Shown: positions 1 to 7,548, counted from the stretch's first letter. The stretch: DNA of 24,791 bases from JBQTJN01 sp052387095 (GCA_052387095.1 JBQTJN010000050.1:1-24791), one strand, 5' to 3'. Notes: generated by a model not told the origin, from the sequence alone. Translations and numbers: made by a program.

Positions 1-99
1 GCATCGGGGCTCTTTCTTTTTGAATAGGAACCGCATTTCAAACGTATGGCAGTGTGTGTACGTAATGTAAATGAATTCTATACGATAGGAATATTTTCC

Positions 100-298
100 T
101 TGACATTCTCAGGATTTCCCTGCAAGGTAGGGTTTGAACTGGTTCCCGCGCCGGGTTCACCCGCAAGGTATCGCTCCCCGCTAGGGGTGATTAAATCCTC
201 GCGAGGCCGGAGCGGATAAAAACAAGCGCTCTGACACGGGCGCCCGTGCGTGCTTGATGTTTCTCGCATGACGAAAACCATACGGGAATTATTTCCCG
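100..298. other. hairpin-rich non-coding stretch, possible structured RNA
   Basis: No convincing gene is seen in 1-439. Within it several stems can be paired by eye: 111-117 with 193-199 (AGGATTT/AAATCCT) encloses three small hairpins at 118-132, 153-162 and 176-187. Further on are a perfect 14-bp palindrome at 235-248, flanked by CAAGC/GCTTG arms at 223-227 and 252-256, and a 6-bp hairpin at 283-298 followed by a T-run at 315-320. This could be a structured small RNA or leader, on either strand. I could not match it to tmRNA, RNase P RNA, SRP RNA or a riboswitch, and 6S RNA can be neither supported nor excluded. Positions 1-99 show nothing I can name. Confidence 0.25.
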
Positions 299-327
299 GC
301 CGCTTTAAAAGCCCTTTTTTATCTAAA

Positions 328-427
328 CGTCATTGCGAGGAGATGCGAAGCGTTGACAAAGCAATCCAGGTGGTTATTGTGTGAAACACCTGGATCGCCA
401 CGCTCGCGTTGCTCGCTCGCGATGACG
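328..427. repeat. dispersed palindromic repeat, family A, copy 1
   Basis: The outer arms CGTCATTGCG and CGCGATGACG pair with one wobble. An inner pair built around CAATCCAGGTG and CACCTGGATCG makes a long imperfect hairpin of about 100 bp. The same outer arms and inner CAATCCAG/GGATC core recur at 2219-2310 and 18845-18937, always between genes. This copy lies just beyond the 3' end of the minus-strand gene ending at 440. It is a REP-like or MITE-like element; a role in transcript ends is inferred only from position. Confidence 0.8.
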
Positions 428-439
428 GTATATTAAGGG

Positions 440-835
440 CTACTCCACGTTCTCAATGACAACGCATTTGCTGTCATAGGCGGCTTTGGCCTGTTCCTGA
501 GTGGTGAAGGTGGCATCGACCACGGCACGGCCGCCGAACGGGTTGTAGTTTTTCACCTTCTTGTGGACATCACTTGAAAGCATGTAGGGGCATTTGGCAT
601 TTTTGCCCCTGGATGTGTCGTACAGGCCGCTGATTTTTACGGCGTTGCCCCGCTCATCTTCATCGCGCGCATTCTTGAGGATCACAAAGCTGACGACGTT
701 GCCGTTCAGCCCGGTGATCTGGATCGGGATCAGATGATCGGCCTTGCTGATATTCGTACTGGCCGGAATTTTCGCCAGCGCCGGTGCGGCCGATAAAGCC
801 AGACCCATGATTGTCAAAAGCATGATATTTTTCAT
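440..835 (-). CDS. small secreted protein of unknown function
   Basis: This encodes 131 residues. The first 21 form a Sec-type signal peptide: Lys at position 2, a hydrophobic run, and a likely cleavage after Ala-Leu-Ala near residue 21. The mature part of about 110 residues has two cysteines, one in the middle (Lys-Cys-Pro) and one near the C-terminus (Lys-Cys-Val), which could form a disulfide in the periplasm. I do not recognise the family. The start is supported by GAGGTG five bases upstream of the ATG. It is divergent from coaD with about 90 bp between the starts, and a palindromic repeat follows its stop. Function cannot be assigned. Confidence 0.75.
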   Translation of the reverse strand: MKNIMLLTIMGLALSAAPALAKIPASTNISKADHLIPIQITGLNGNVVSFVILKNARDEDERGNAVKISGLYDTSRGKNAKCPYMLSSDVHKKVKNYNPFGGRAVVDATFTTQEQAKAAYDSKCVVIENVE

Positions 836-926
836 TTTTCACCTCGTTTATATAAAACCGCCCAGTCGCTGGCTTAGTTCCAATATCCTCTCGACTTAGC
901 GCCAAAATCCCCTTAGAACAAGCTTT

Positions 927-1430
927 ATGAAGGCTAGAACGCGCATAGGGGTTTATCCCGGCACATTCGACCCGGTGACCAAAGGTCACCTGCATTTGAT
1001 CCAGCGGGCAAGCCATCTGGTCGATAGGCTGGTAATCGGCGTGGCTGATAATAGCCGCAAGGGGCCTGCATTTACGCTTGAAGAGCGTGTTGAGCTGGTC
1101 AAGGCCGATATTGCCAATATGAACGCGCTGGCCTGCGAGTTGGAAGTGTGGTCCTTTGATACGCTCCTGATCCATTTTGCCCGTGATATGAAAGCCTCAT
1201 GTATTTTCAGAGGTTTACGGGCTATTTCTGATTTTGAATATGAATTTCAGATGACCGGCATGAATGCCAAACTGGACCCGGATATCGAGACCGTGTTCCT
1301 CATGGCGTCCGATAAATGGCAGTTTGTGTCAGCATCCTTCGTTAAAGAGATCTGCAGTCTCGGCGGCAAGATCGACGACTTCGTCACCCCGCAAGTGGCT
1401 GAAAAACTGCGGGAAAAATATCGGAAGTGA
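927..1430 (+). CDS. coaD: phosphopantetheine adenylyltransferase
   Basis: CoaD transfers AMP from ATP to 4'-phosphopantetheine, giving dephospho-CoA, the penultimate step of coenzyme A synthesis in the cytoplasm. The 167-residue length is normal. The nucleotidyltransferase signature is visible: GTFDPVTKGH at residues 12-21, with the TxGH nucleotide-binding motif at 18-21. The family blocks RGLRAISDFEYEFQM in the middle and VSASFVKEI near residue 145, the counterpart of the SSxxVKE block, follow. The ATG lacks a clear Shine-Dalgarno sequence, but homology begins within six residues of it, so the start is probably right. The next feature on this strand is the tRNA-Lys gene, which has its own candidate promoter. 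Confidence 0.97.
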   Translation: MKARTRIGVYPGTFDPVTKGHLHLIQRASHLVDRLVIGVADNSRKGPAFTLEERVELVKADIANMNALACELEVWSFDTLLIHFARDMKASCIFRGLRAISDFEYEFQMTGMNAKLDPDIETVFLMASDKWQFVSASFVKEICSLGGKIDDFVTPQVAEKLREKYRK

Positions 1431-1443
1431 TCTTAAGGAAAGC

Positions 1444-1472
1444 TTGACGGGGCATAGGTTAGTTCCTATGGT
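1444..1472 (+). promoter_or_regulatory. candidate sigma-70 promoter for tRNA-Lys (and cysE)
   Basis: TTGACG at 1444-1449 and TATGGT at 1467-1472 are separated by 17 bp. A start near 1479 would give a short 5' leader before the tRNA at 1496. This is the best -35/-10 pair between coaD and the tRNA. Confidence 0.5.
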
Positions 1473-1495
1473 TCGCGCTGAACTTTTTTAGCATT

Positions 1496-1571
1496 GATCG
1501 CGTAGCTCAGCCGGTAGAGCAACTGACTTTTAATCAGTAGGTCGTGGGTTCGAATCCCACCGCGATCACCA
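1496..1571 (+). tRNA. tRNA-Lys (anticodon UUU)
   Basis: A full cloverleaf can be drawn. The acceptor stem pairs GATCGCG (1496-1502) with CGCGATC (1561-1567), followed by A73 and an encoded CCA (1569-1571). The D-arm is TAGCTCAGCCGGTAGAGC. The anticodon stem ACTGA/TCAGT encloses the loop CTTTTAA, so the anticodon is TTT at 1529-1531. The T-arm carries GGTTCGAATCC. The gene ends only 17 bp before the cysE start codon. Confidence 0.98.
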
Positions 1572-1588
1572 CTTAGGCATAACCAGCT

Positions 1589-2212
1589 ATGCTCGACCTT
1601 ATCCGCTCCATTCAGACCCGCGATCCGGCCAAACCGACTTTCTGGGAAGTCGTGCTGGGCTATAACGGCTTTCATGCCGTGGTGCTTCACCGTCTCAATC
1701 AAGCGATCTGGAATATGGGTCTCAAGGCTATTGCACGTTTCTTTGCCAATATTACCCGTATCCTGACGGGGGTTGAAATTCATCCGGAAGCGAAAATCGG
1801 GCCGCGTTTGTTTATTGATCATGGTACTGGTGTGGTGATCGGGCAGACATCGGTTATTCACGAAGATGTGACGATTTATCACGGCGTAACGCTTGGCGGG
1901 GTCGGGCGCATCGGCGCGATTGACGGCAAGCGCCATCCGACGATTGAAAAGGGTGCGATCATCGGCGCCGGGGCGCAGGTGCTGGGGAATGTCACGGTCG
2001 GGGAATATGCCAAGGTTGGATCGAACTCTGTCGTGACGACGGATGTTCCCGGGCACAAGACGGTGTTTGGCATCCCGGCGCGCGTTGTCGGCGAAGACGA
2101 CCGGGCGCGGGCCTACGGATTGCCGTCTTTGAAAGAAATGGATAAGCTTAGCAGCACGATCGAGCAGCTTGAGGAAGAAATCCGTATCATTAAAGACAAT
2201 CTAAAATTGTAA
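1589..2212 (+). CDS. cysE: serine O-acetyltransferase
   Basis: CysE acetylates L-serine with acetyl-CoA to give O-acetylserine, the acceptor for sulfide in cysteine synthesis. The 207 residues are the short form of the family. An N-terminal helical part (about 1-60) is followed by a left-handed beta-helix of hexapeptide repeats (about 62-168). The catalytic Asp-His pair is D77-H78, and a second conserved His (H116 in GKRHP) is present. Residue 86 is Gln where most homologues have Glu in a GET motif. The C-terminal stretch (about 181-205) is charged and looks like a coiled coil. There is no strong ribosome-binding site. The gene starts 17 bp after the tRNA and may share its transcript. A palindromic repeat begins just past the stop. 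Confidence 0.95.
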   Translation: MLDLIRSIQTRDPAKPTFWEVVLGYNGFHAVVLHRLNQAIWNMGLKAIARFFANITRILTGVEIHPEAKIGPRLFIDHGTGVVIGQTSVIHEDVTIYHGVTLGGVGRIGAIDGKRHPTIEKGAIIGAGAQVLGNVTVGEYAKVGSNSVVTTDVPGHKTVFGIPARVVGEDDRARAYGLPSLKEMDKLSSTIEQLEEEIRIIKDNLKL

Positions 2213-2218
2213 TTTTTT

Positions 2219-2310
2219 CGTCATTGCGAGGAGCGCAACGACGCGGCAATCCAGAATAGTTATTGTGGCCTCTGGATCGCCACGCTCTCTGCGTTCGTTC
2301 GCGATGACTG
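2219..2310. repeat. dispersed palindromic repeat, family A, copy 2
   Basis: The outer arms are CGTCATTGCGAGG and CGCGATGAC, and the inner GGCAATCCAGA pairs with TCTGGATCGCC. It fills nearly all the space between the convergent stops of cysE (2212) and recG (2320), so it could end both transcripts. Confidence 0.85.
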
Positions 2311-2319
2311 CAATATTAA

Positions 2320-4452
2320 TTAACCCGACCTCAAATACTGGATCGCCTGGTCACGTTCGAAAAGGTAGAGCAGCGTGCGCAGTGCTGCCCCACGTTCGGA
2401 TCTGAGTTCCGGGTCTTTGTCGATGATGAGCTTGGCGTCGTCTGAAGCAGTTTTCAGCAATTCGGCATGAATGGCAAGATCGGCAAGGCGGAAGATGGGC
2501 AGGCCGCTCTGGTTGATACCAAGCAAATCACCGCTGCCGCGCAGTTCCAGATCTTTTTCGGCGAGGAGAAAACCGTCTTCCGTTTCGCGCATAATCGATA
2601 GGCGTTCCTTCGCCGCTTCGCCGAGCGGCCCGCTGTAGACGAGGAAGCACCATGATTTGTCGCGGCCACGCCCGACGCGGCCACGCAACTGGTGCAGCTG
2701 GGCAAGGCCGAAACGCTCAGCGTGTTCGATGATCATGATGGTGGCTTCGGGAACGTTGACGCCAACCTCGATAACGGTGGTGGCGACGAGGATGTCGATT
2801 TGCCCTTTGCTGAATTTTTCCATGACCGCGTCTTTTTCCAGCGGCTTCATGCGGCCATGGATGAGGCCGACGCGTTCGCCGAAGCGGGCCTTGAGAATAT
2901 CGTAGCGTTTTTCGGCAGCTTGCAGGTCGAGAATTTCCGATTCCTCCACCAGCGGGCACACCCAGTAAATGCGCGCCCCAGAGAAAATCTGGCGGGCGAG
3001 GCCGTCGATCATGTCCTCGATTTTATCGGTAGAAATCAGTTTGGTATCGATGCGCTGGCGGCCGGGCGGTTTTTCGTCGAGGCGGCTGACATCCATATCG
3101 CCATAAGCCGTCAGGGTGAGCGTGCGCGGGATCGGCGTGGCAGTCATGACGAGAATATCCGTGCCTTTGCCCTTGCCGGACAGCATCAGGCGCTGATGCA
3201 CGCCGAAGCGGTGCTGTTCGTCGATAATGGCGAGGCCGAGATCGGCGAATTCGACATTTTCCTGGAAGATGGCATGGGTCCCGATGATGATTTGTGCGGC
3301 GCCGCTGCTGATCTGCTGAAGCAGTACCTCGCGTATTTTGCCTTTGTCACGCCCGGTGAAAACGACAGTGCGGACGCCGGCGGCCTCCAGCCATGATTTG
3401 AAAGTCTTCTCATGCTGGCGGGCGAGAATTTCAGTGGGAGCGAGCAGGGCGGTCTGTGCACCACCGGAAACGGCGTTCATCATGGCGAACGCCGCGACAA
3501 TTGTCTTGCCGCTGCCGACATCGCCTTGCAGCAGGCGGAGCATGCGGGCGGGCGCATTCATGTCGGCGTCGATTTCGTTAAGAGAACGTGTTTGCGCCCC
3601 GGTCAATTTGAAAGGGAGGACGGAGAGAATTTTAGGGCGCAGATTCGTGTCGGTTTTAAAAGAGCGGCCGCTGAGGCGCTTCTGGCGGTGACGGACGAGC
3701 GCGAGCGTCAATTGATTGGCAAGCAGTTCGTCATAGGCCAGACGTGCGCGGGCGGGCGTGAGAGGATTTAAATGCTGCGTGCTTTCCGGCGTGTGCAGGA
3801 TTTTTACGGCGTCTTCCCATGAAGGCCAGTTCTGGCGCTTTTGATAAGCAGGATCGAGCCATTCTGTAAGTTCAGGCACAAAGCCGAGCGCACCCTGAAT
3901 CGCTTTACGGATCTGTTTGTTGGCGATGCCGGCTGTGAGGGGATAAACCGGCTCGACAATTTCCAGCGTCGCGCGGTCTTCGGGCTTTGCAATATCGGGA
4001 TGCACAATCTGCGGCAGGCCCTGAAAATATTCAACCCTGCCGCTGACGATGGCTTTACCGCCCTCGGGCAATTGTTTTTCAATCCATTCTTTATTGGCAT
4101 GAAAAAACACGAGGCTCATAAACTTGGATTCATCGCGCACGCGCACACGGTAGGGGGCGCCGCGCCGCGCGTTCGGTGAATGTTTTTCGATCATGACCTC
4201 TATTGTTGCAACACGGCCATCCGGCGCGCTGGCAATTTTCGGGGAGAAGCGGCGGTCGACGAAATCGACAGGCTTATGCCAGAGCAGGCTCAAGATTTTC
4301 GGGCCGCCGACCAGTTTCTCAAACAGCACTGCACTTTTGGGGCCGATGCCGGGCAGCAGGGAGAGGCCGCGGAAGAGCGGGTCGAGCGCGAAAGGGCGGC
4401 CAATATCCTGTTTGTTGTTTACGGATACGGCTTGGTTGGCGTTTTCAGGCAT
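2320..4452 (-). CDS. recG: ATP-dependent DNA helicase RecG
   Basis: RecG is a superfamily 2 translocase that remodels stalled replication forks and branched recombination intermediates. The 710 residues include an N-terminal wedge/OB-fold half (to about residue 260) and a two-lobed motor: Walker A GDVGSGKT at 310-317, a DEQH Walker B at 411-414, TATPIPRTL at 438-446, and QLRGRVGRG near residue 600. Family homology (DPLFRGLSLLPGIGPK) starts only near residue 24, so the first ~20 residues are an extension or the start is slightly upstream of the true one. No strong Shine-Dalgarno sequence precedes the ATG. Its start lies about 27 bp from that of the divergent transpeptidase gene, so the two promoters must overlap each other's gene. 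Confidence 0.98.
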   Translation of the reverse strand: MPENANQAVSVNNKQDIGRPFALDPLFRGLSLLPGIGPKSAVLFEKLVGGPKILSLLWHKPVDFVDRRFSPKIASAPDGRVATIEVMIEKHSPNARRGAPYRVRVRDESKFMSLVFFHANKEWIEKQLPEGGKAIVSGRVEYFQGLPQIVHPDIAKPEDRATLEIVEPVYPLTAGIANKQIRKAIQGALGFVPELTEWLDPAYQKRQNWPSWEDAVKILHTPESTQHLNPLTPARARLAYDELLANQLTLALVRHRQKRLSGRSFKTDTNLRPKILSVLPFKLTGAQTRSLNEIDADMNAPARMLRLLQGDVGSGKTIVAAFAMMNAVSGGAQTALLAPTEILARQHEKTFKSWLEAAGVRTVVFTGRDKGKIREVLLQQISSGAAQIIIGTHAIFQENVEFADLGLAIIDEQHRFGVHQRLMLSGKGKGTDILVMTATPIPRTLTLTAYGDMDVSRLDEKPPGRQRIDTKLISTDKIEDMIDGLARQIFSGARIYWVCPLVEESEILDLQAAEKRYDILKARFGERVGLIHGRMKPLEKDAVMEKFSKGQIDILVATTVIEVGVNVPEATIMIIEHAERFGLAQLHQLRGRVGRGRDKSWCFLVYSGPLGEAAKERLSIMRETEDGFLLAEKDLELRGSGDLLGINQSGLPIFRLADLAIHAELLKTASDDAKLIIDKDPELRSERGAALRTLLYLFERDQAIQYLRSG

Positions 4453-4479
4453 AGGCCAATAGACTACAATGACGGCTGC

Positions 4480-5247
4480 ATGATGCTCAAATGTAAAAAT
4501 TTAAAGGCGTGTTTTACGGGGATTATCGCCCTGCTGGTGCTTGCCGGGTGCGTCACCACGAGCGAGGGGCAGCGCCGGGTGGCGGAAGTCAAACGCCGCA
4601 TCGGGCCCGAATTGGAGCTCAGTGTGAAGCGGGAAGGGCGGCAGATGGGTGACCCGGTTTTCGTTCGTATCTTCAAAGATCCCGGCGAGCTGGAAGTCTG
4701 GATGGCGGATGAGAGCCGCGTTTACACGTTGTTCAAAAATTATCCGATCTGCAATTTTTCGGGAAATCTCGGTCCGAAGGTTAAAGAGGGCGACATGCAG
4801 GCGCCGGAGGGTTTCTACAGCGTGGACGCACAGCGGCTTCACCCGGAGAGTCAATTTCATCTTGCGTTCAATATCGGCTATCCGAATGCGTATGATGCTG
4901 CGAAAGGGCGGACCGGAAATTTCGTGATGGTGCACGGCGATTGCCGCTCCAAAGGATGCTACGCGATGACGGATCGCGGCATTGAAGAAATTTACTTGCT
5001 GGCCGAGGCGGCGTTGCGCACCGGGCAGCGCGAAGTGCCGGTTCATATTTTCCCGTTCCGTATGGATGATGCCAATATGGCTGCACATAGTGGCGCATGG
5101 ACGGAATTCTGGGGCAATCTTCAAACGGGGTACCAGTATTTTGAGCTTGCTCACGTGCCGCCAGAAGTTAGCGTGCAGAACGGTCGTTATGTGTTTTTTG
5201 CAAACACGCCGGGAGACCGCGCGTGCCTGAACTGCCTGAGTTTATGA
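4480..5247 (+). CDS. YafK-type L,D-transpeptidase family lipoprotein
   Basis: The protein has about 255 residues. An N-terminal basic/hydrophobic segment ends in a lipobox (LVLAGC), so it is probably a lipoprotein anchored in the envelope. The catalytic block of the YkuD/YafK family is clear: MVHGDCRSKGCYAMTD, with the nucleophile Cys in SKGC and the upstream His in VHG. In E. coli the YafK homologue (DpaA) acts on peptidoglycan-lipoprotein links; the substrate here is inferred only. ATG at 4480 or 4483 are equally possible starts (Met-Met), and an open frame further upstream is antisense to recG and not used. The stop overlaps the sdhE start (ATGA), which suggests coupled translation of two functionally unrelated genes. 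Confidence 0.85.
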   Translation: MMLKCKNLKACFTGIIALLVLAGCVTTSEGQRRVAEVKRRIGPELELSVKREGRQMGDPVFVRIFKDPGELEVWMADESRVYTLFKNYPICNFSGNLGPKVKEGDMQAPEGFYSVDAQRLHPESQFHLAFNIGYPNAYDAAKGRTGNFVMVHGDCRSKGCYAMTDRGIEEIYLLAEAALRTGQREVPVHIFPFRMDDANMAAHSGAWTEFWGNLQTGYQYFELAHVPPEVSVQNGRYVFFANTPGDRACLNCLSL

Positions 5248-5504
5248 GCAAGAAGCTGCGCAAGCAATTGATCTTCCGCTCCTGGCACCGCGGCACGCGC
5301 GAAATGGATTTATTATTGGGCTCTTTCGCCGATCAGAATATTCCAGGATTTTCTGATACAGAACTTGAGGAATATGCGCGTATTTTAGAACTCAGCGACA
5401 TGGATCTTTATAACTGGATTACGGGGCAGGAGGAAGTGCCGGGGGATTTGATGGGCAAGCTATTTCAAAGACTGATTGATCATAAGTTCGCATCCCAAAC
5501 TTGA
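5244..5504 (+). CDS. sdhE: FAD assembly factor SdhE
   Basis: SdhE helps attach FAD covalently to the flavoprotein subunit of succinate dehydrogenase. The 86 residues match the usual size. The family RGxxE motif is present at residues 16-20 in HRGTREMDLLLGSFAD, followed by the acidic C-terminal helices (LEEYARILELSDMDLYNWITG). I chose ATG at 5244, which overlaps the upstream stop by 4 bp; a GTG at 5223 would add seven residues unlike the family. The last codons (Phe-Ala-Ser-Gln-Thr) and the stop fall inside a palindromic element, so the C-terminus appears to have been rewritten by its insertion. recG, sdhE and mfd are common neighbours in alphaproteobacteria. Confidence 0.93.
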   Translation: MSKKLRKQLIFRSWHRGTREMDLLLGSFADQNIPGFSDTELEEYARILELSDMDLYNWITGQEEVPGDLMGKLFQRLIDHKFASQT

Positions 5505-5549
5505 TTTGGGAACCATATTCATGGATCCTGACTTTCGTCAGGATGCGAA
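5487..5549. repeat. composite palindromic element over the sdhE 3' end
   Basis: The outer arms TTCGCATCC (5487-5495) and GGATGCGAA (5541-5549) are perfect complements. Inside are two perfect hairpins: TCCCAAA/TTTGGGA (5493-5511) and TCCTGAC/GTCAGGA (5526-5543). The left half encodes the end of sdhE including its TGA at 5502-5504. The right arm stops 3 bp short of the btaB stop on the other strand. It may act as a terminator for both convergent genes. Its sequence differs from families A and C in this window. Confidence 0.8.
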
Positions 5550-5552
5550 TTT

Positions 5553-6209
5553 TCAGGATTTCTTGAAAACCGCATACCAGCTATAGCCTTTAAAGAGTGT
5601 CCTGAGGGTAAGCGTGCCTTTGCCTTGTGAAGACAGCTGTTTCAGGTAATCCAGAATTTCCGGTTTATAATAAACGTGGAATTTTGACAGCCACCAGAAC
5701 AGAAATTTGCGGAACGCCTTGGGTAGATCTTCCTGACTGCCGAAATCAACGATATGAATTTCGCCGCCCGGCGCCAGCAATTCAAGTGCATGGTCAATAG
5801 ATTCACGCCAGGGCGGGATGATAGAAAGCGTGTAGGAAAAAATGATCTTGTCGGGCGCTTTTTCAAGACCGAACAGCTGTTCCGGGTTGAAGCTCTGCGA
5901 AAATCCCTGTTCGAGGCGGATGCTGCGTTCCAGCCGGCTTCCCTGGAGGTTTTTAAAAGCCGTCTTGAGCATTTCATCCGAAGCGTCGAAACCGTAGAAA
6001 CGGCCATGCGGGTGCTCGCCGGCCAGCAGGATAAGATTGCGCGCGGTGCCGCAACCAACCTCGATAATATGATCGCCGGTTTTAACGCCGAGATGCTCAA
6101 TCAGATGGTCGCGGCCCAGCAGAAAATATTTGCGCGTCAGATCGTAAATATACCGCGTATAGCGATACATACTGTTCATGCTTTGGCGGACATCGTTTTC
6201 GGTATTCAC
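5553..6209 (-). CDS. btaB: BtaB-like SAM-dependent methyltransferase (betaine lipid)
   Basis: The 218-residue class I methyltransferase has a clear SAM-binding motif I (EVGCGTARN at 50-58) and an acidic motif near GFDASDE. In the known pathway BtaB trimethylates diacylglyceryl-homoserine, made by BtaA, to give the betaine lipid DGTS, using three SAM per molecule. Assignment rests on the partner: the start overlaps the end of btaA by 4 bp (ATGA), the arrangement of btaAB operons, and the length is right. Taken alone it would be only a generic methyltransferase. It is likely cytoplasmic or loosely membrane-associated. The gene converges on sdhE with a palindromic element between. Confidence 0.88.
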   Translation of the reverse strand: MNTENDVRQSMNSMYRYTRYIYDLTRKYFLLGRDHLIEHLGVKTGDHIIEVGCGTARNLILLAGEHPHGRFYGFDASDEMLKTAFKNLQGSRLERSIRLEQGFSQSFNPEQLFGLEKAPDKIIFSYTLSIIPPWRESIDHALELLAPGGEIHIVDFGSQEDLPKAFRKFLFWWLSKFHVYYKPEILDYLKQLSSQGKGTLTLRTLFKGYSWYAVFKKS

Positions 6210-7504
6210 GGTTTTGGAACAGCCTTCAATTGAGAGGTTTCAGTCAGGCGATAGACATGGAAGCCGCCATAAATCGAAGAGCGGTCACGCTCCCCCATCC
6301 TGCGGCAGCTTTCAGCATCATAACTCCAGCGCGAGAGAATTCCCGGGGGGAGTGCATTCGGCAACGGGCTGGTTTCGCCGGCGGTGCGGAAAATTACACG
6401 GGCGCCGGGTTTGGCTGTCCGTAGAACTTCCGTCCAGAGTTGCTGGAGCTGGGTTTTATTCATCCAGTCCTGCGCATCGAGCAACACATAGCAATCCATG
6501 CTCTGTTGGGGCTGCGAGGCGAGGAAAGCGGTGATGGAGGAATTATAAACCTCGACACGGTCGGCGAAAGGTTTGATCTTCTTGTAGTTTTCCTCGGTGA
6601 GATAGCGCGGCACAGCTTTCTTGTAGGTTTTATCGTAGCCGCGGCCGAAAGCCTGCCAGGCGAAATAATTATCCTCGATTGGGTAGGCGCAGGCGAGGCG
6701 CTCGAGCCTTTGTTTAAGCAGTCCGGCCATATTTCCGTTCGCGGCCTTGTTCAGTTCATCGAATTGTGAGGGCGGAATGCCGAGCCCGTAGAGCGAAACC
6801 GGGAGGCTGCAGAGCCATTTGACGAATTTTTTGTCAAAGATGGGGCCAAGCGTGCAGTCGAAGATCTCTTTCTGCTCGGCCAGTGAACGGGCGGCCAGAA
6901 TTGCGCGCGGATCCTTGCCGTAGATTTTCGCGAGCACATGCACGACGCTGATGAAACGCCCGAGTAGGCCGAACTGGTAAATATTCTTAGTGAAGTAATT
7001 GATGCGCTTACCGTCGAGCAGGCTCCAGCCTTCCCAGTGGGCGCGCGACACACTATCGAGATGCGGCGCGATATATGTTTCGTAATTTTCGAGATTGCGC
7101 CTGGTATCCGCGTGGCCGAAGAACATGAAAAAGCTTTCATAGTCAGGCAGGTGTTTGAGGGCGGCCAGTTTCAAGCGCGTGAGGCCGACGTGGGCAGGGT
7201 TAAGATCGATCGCGCGCACGGCCTTCGGGCCTTCGGTCAGGTAGTTCATCACGTTGCAGCCGCCGGAGGCGATGGTCATGATCGTTGTGCCCGCGTCCAG
7301 TTCGAGCGCTTCGAGATCGACTTCCGGGTCTTCCCAGATTTGCGGGTAGACAAAACCGGTGAAAGCCATCCGGAACATCCGGTCAAGCATGCCGCGTCTC
7401 GAGGCCGGCTTGTCGATCTGCACCGCATCTTCAAGCAGTTTTTTCTGGTTGCCGGGCGGCGGGACGTTTTCGGGCATATTTTTCATGGCTGTTTTATTTG
7501 ACAT
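6206..7504 (-). CDS. btaA: BtaA, SAM:diacylglycerol 3-amino-3-carboxypropyl transferase
   Basis: BtaA moves the 3-amino-3-carboxypropyl group of SAM onto diacylglycerol, giving diacylglyceryl-homoserine, the first step to the phosphorus-free lipid DGTS. The 432 residues carry the family hallmarks: FVYPQIWEDPEVD (about 51-63), a SAM-site ASGGCNVMNYL (79-89) and AIDLNPAH (98-105). The C-terminal part (DCYVLLDAQDWM onwards) is a second methyltransferase-like segment. The ATG at 7504 has an AGAGG about 11 bases upstream; Met7 is an alternative. The gene heads a two-gene operon with btaB and is divergent from mfd. In other bacteria btaAB responds to phosphate starvation; I found no clear Pho box here. 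Confidence 0.93.
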   Translation of the reverse strand: MSNKTAMKNMPENVPPPGNQKKLLEDAVQIDKPASRRGMLDRMFRMAFTGFVYPQIWEDPEVDLEALELDAGTTIMTIASGGCNVMNYLTEGPKAVRAIDLNPAHVGLTRLKLAALKHLPDYESFFMFFGHADTRRNLENYETYIAPHLDSVSRAHWEGWSLLDGKRINYFTKNIYQFGLLGRFISVVHVLAKIYGKDPRAILAARSLAEQKEIFDCTLGPIFDKKFVKWLCSLPVSLYGLGIPPSQFDELNKAANGNMAGLLKQRLERLACAYPIEDNYFAWQAFGRGYDKTYKKAVPRYLTEENYKKIKPFADRVEVYNSSITAFLASQPQQSMDCYVLLDAQDWMNKTQLQQLWTEVLRTAKPGARVIFRTAGETSPLPNALPPGILSRWSYDAESCRRMGERDRSSIYGGFHVYRLTETSQLKAVPKP

Positions 7505-7548
7505 TACGGGCGTGGCCTCTATTTTCAGTTCTTTCAGGACGCCCGAAA

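Noticed and set aside
78..281. Minus-strand open frame of 67 codons at the left edge
   Set aside because: The composition is not protein-like, and the DNA is full of hairpins, so a structured non-coding stretch is the better reading.
1466..2056. Minus-strand open frame of 196 codons over tRNA-Lys and cysE
   Set aside because: Its end reads GGIRTHDLLIKSQLLYRLSY, the well-known false protein made by reading a tRNA gene backwards; the rest is antisense to cysE.
4180..4479. Upstream extension of the transpeptidase gene
   Set aside because: The added 100 codons are antisense to recG, and a signal peptide with lipobox starts directly at 4480.
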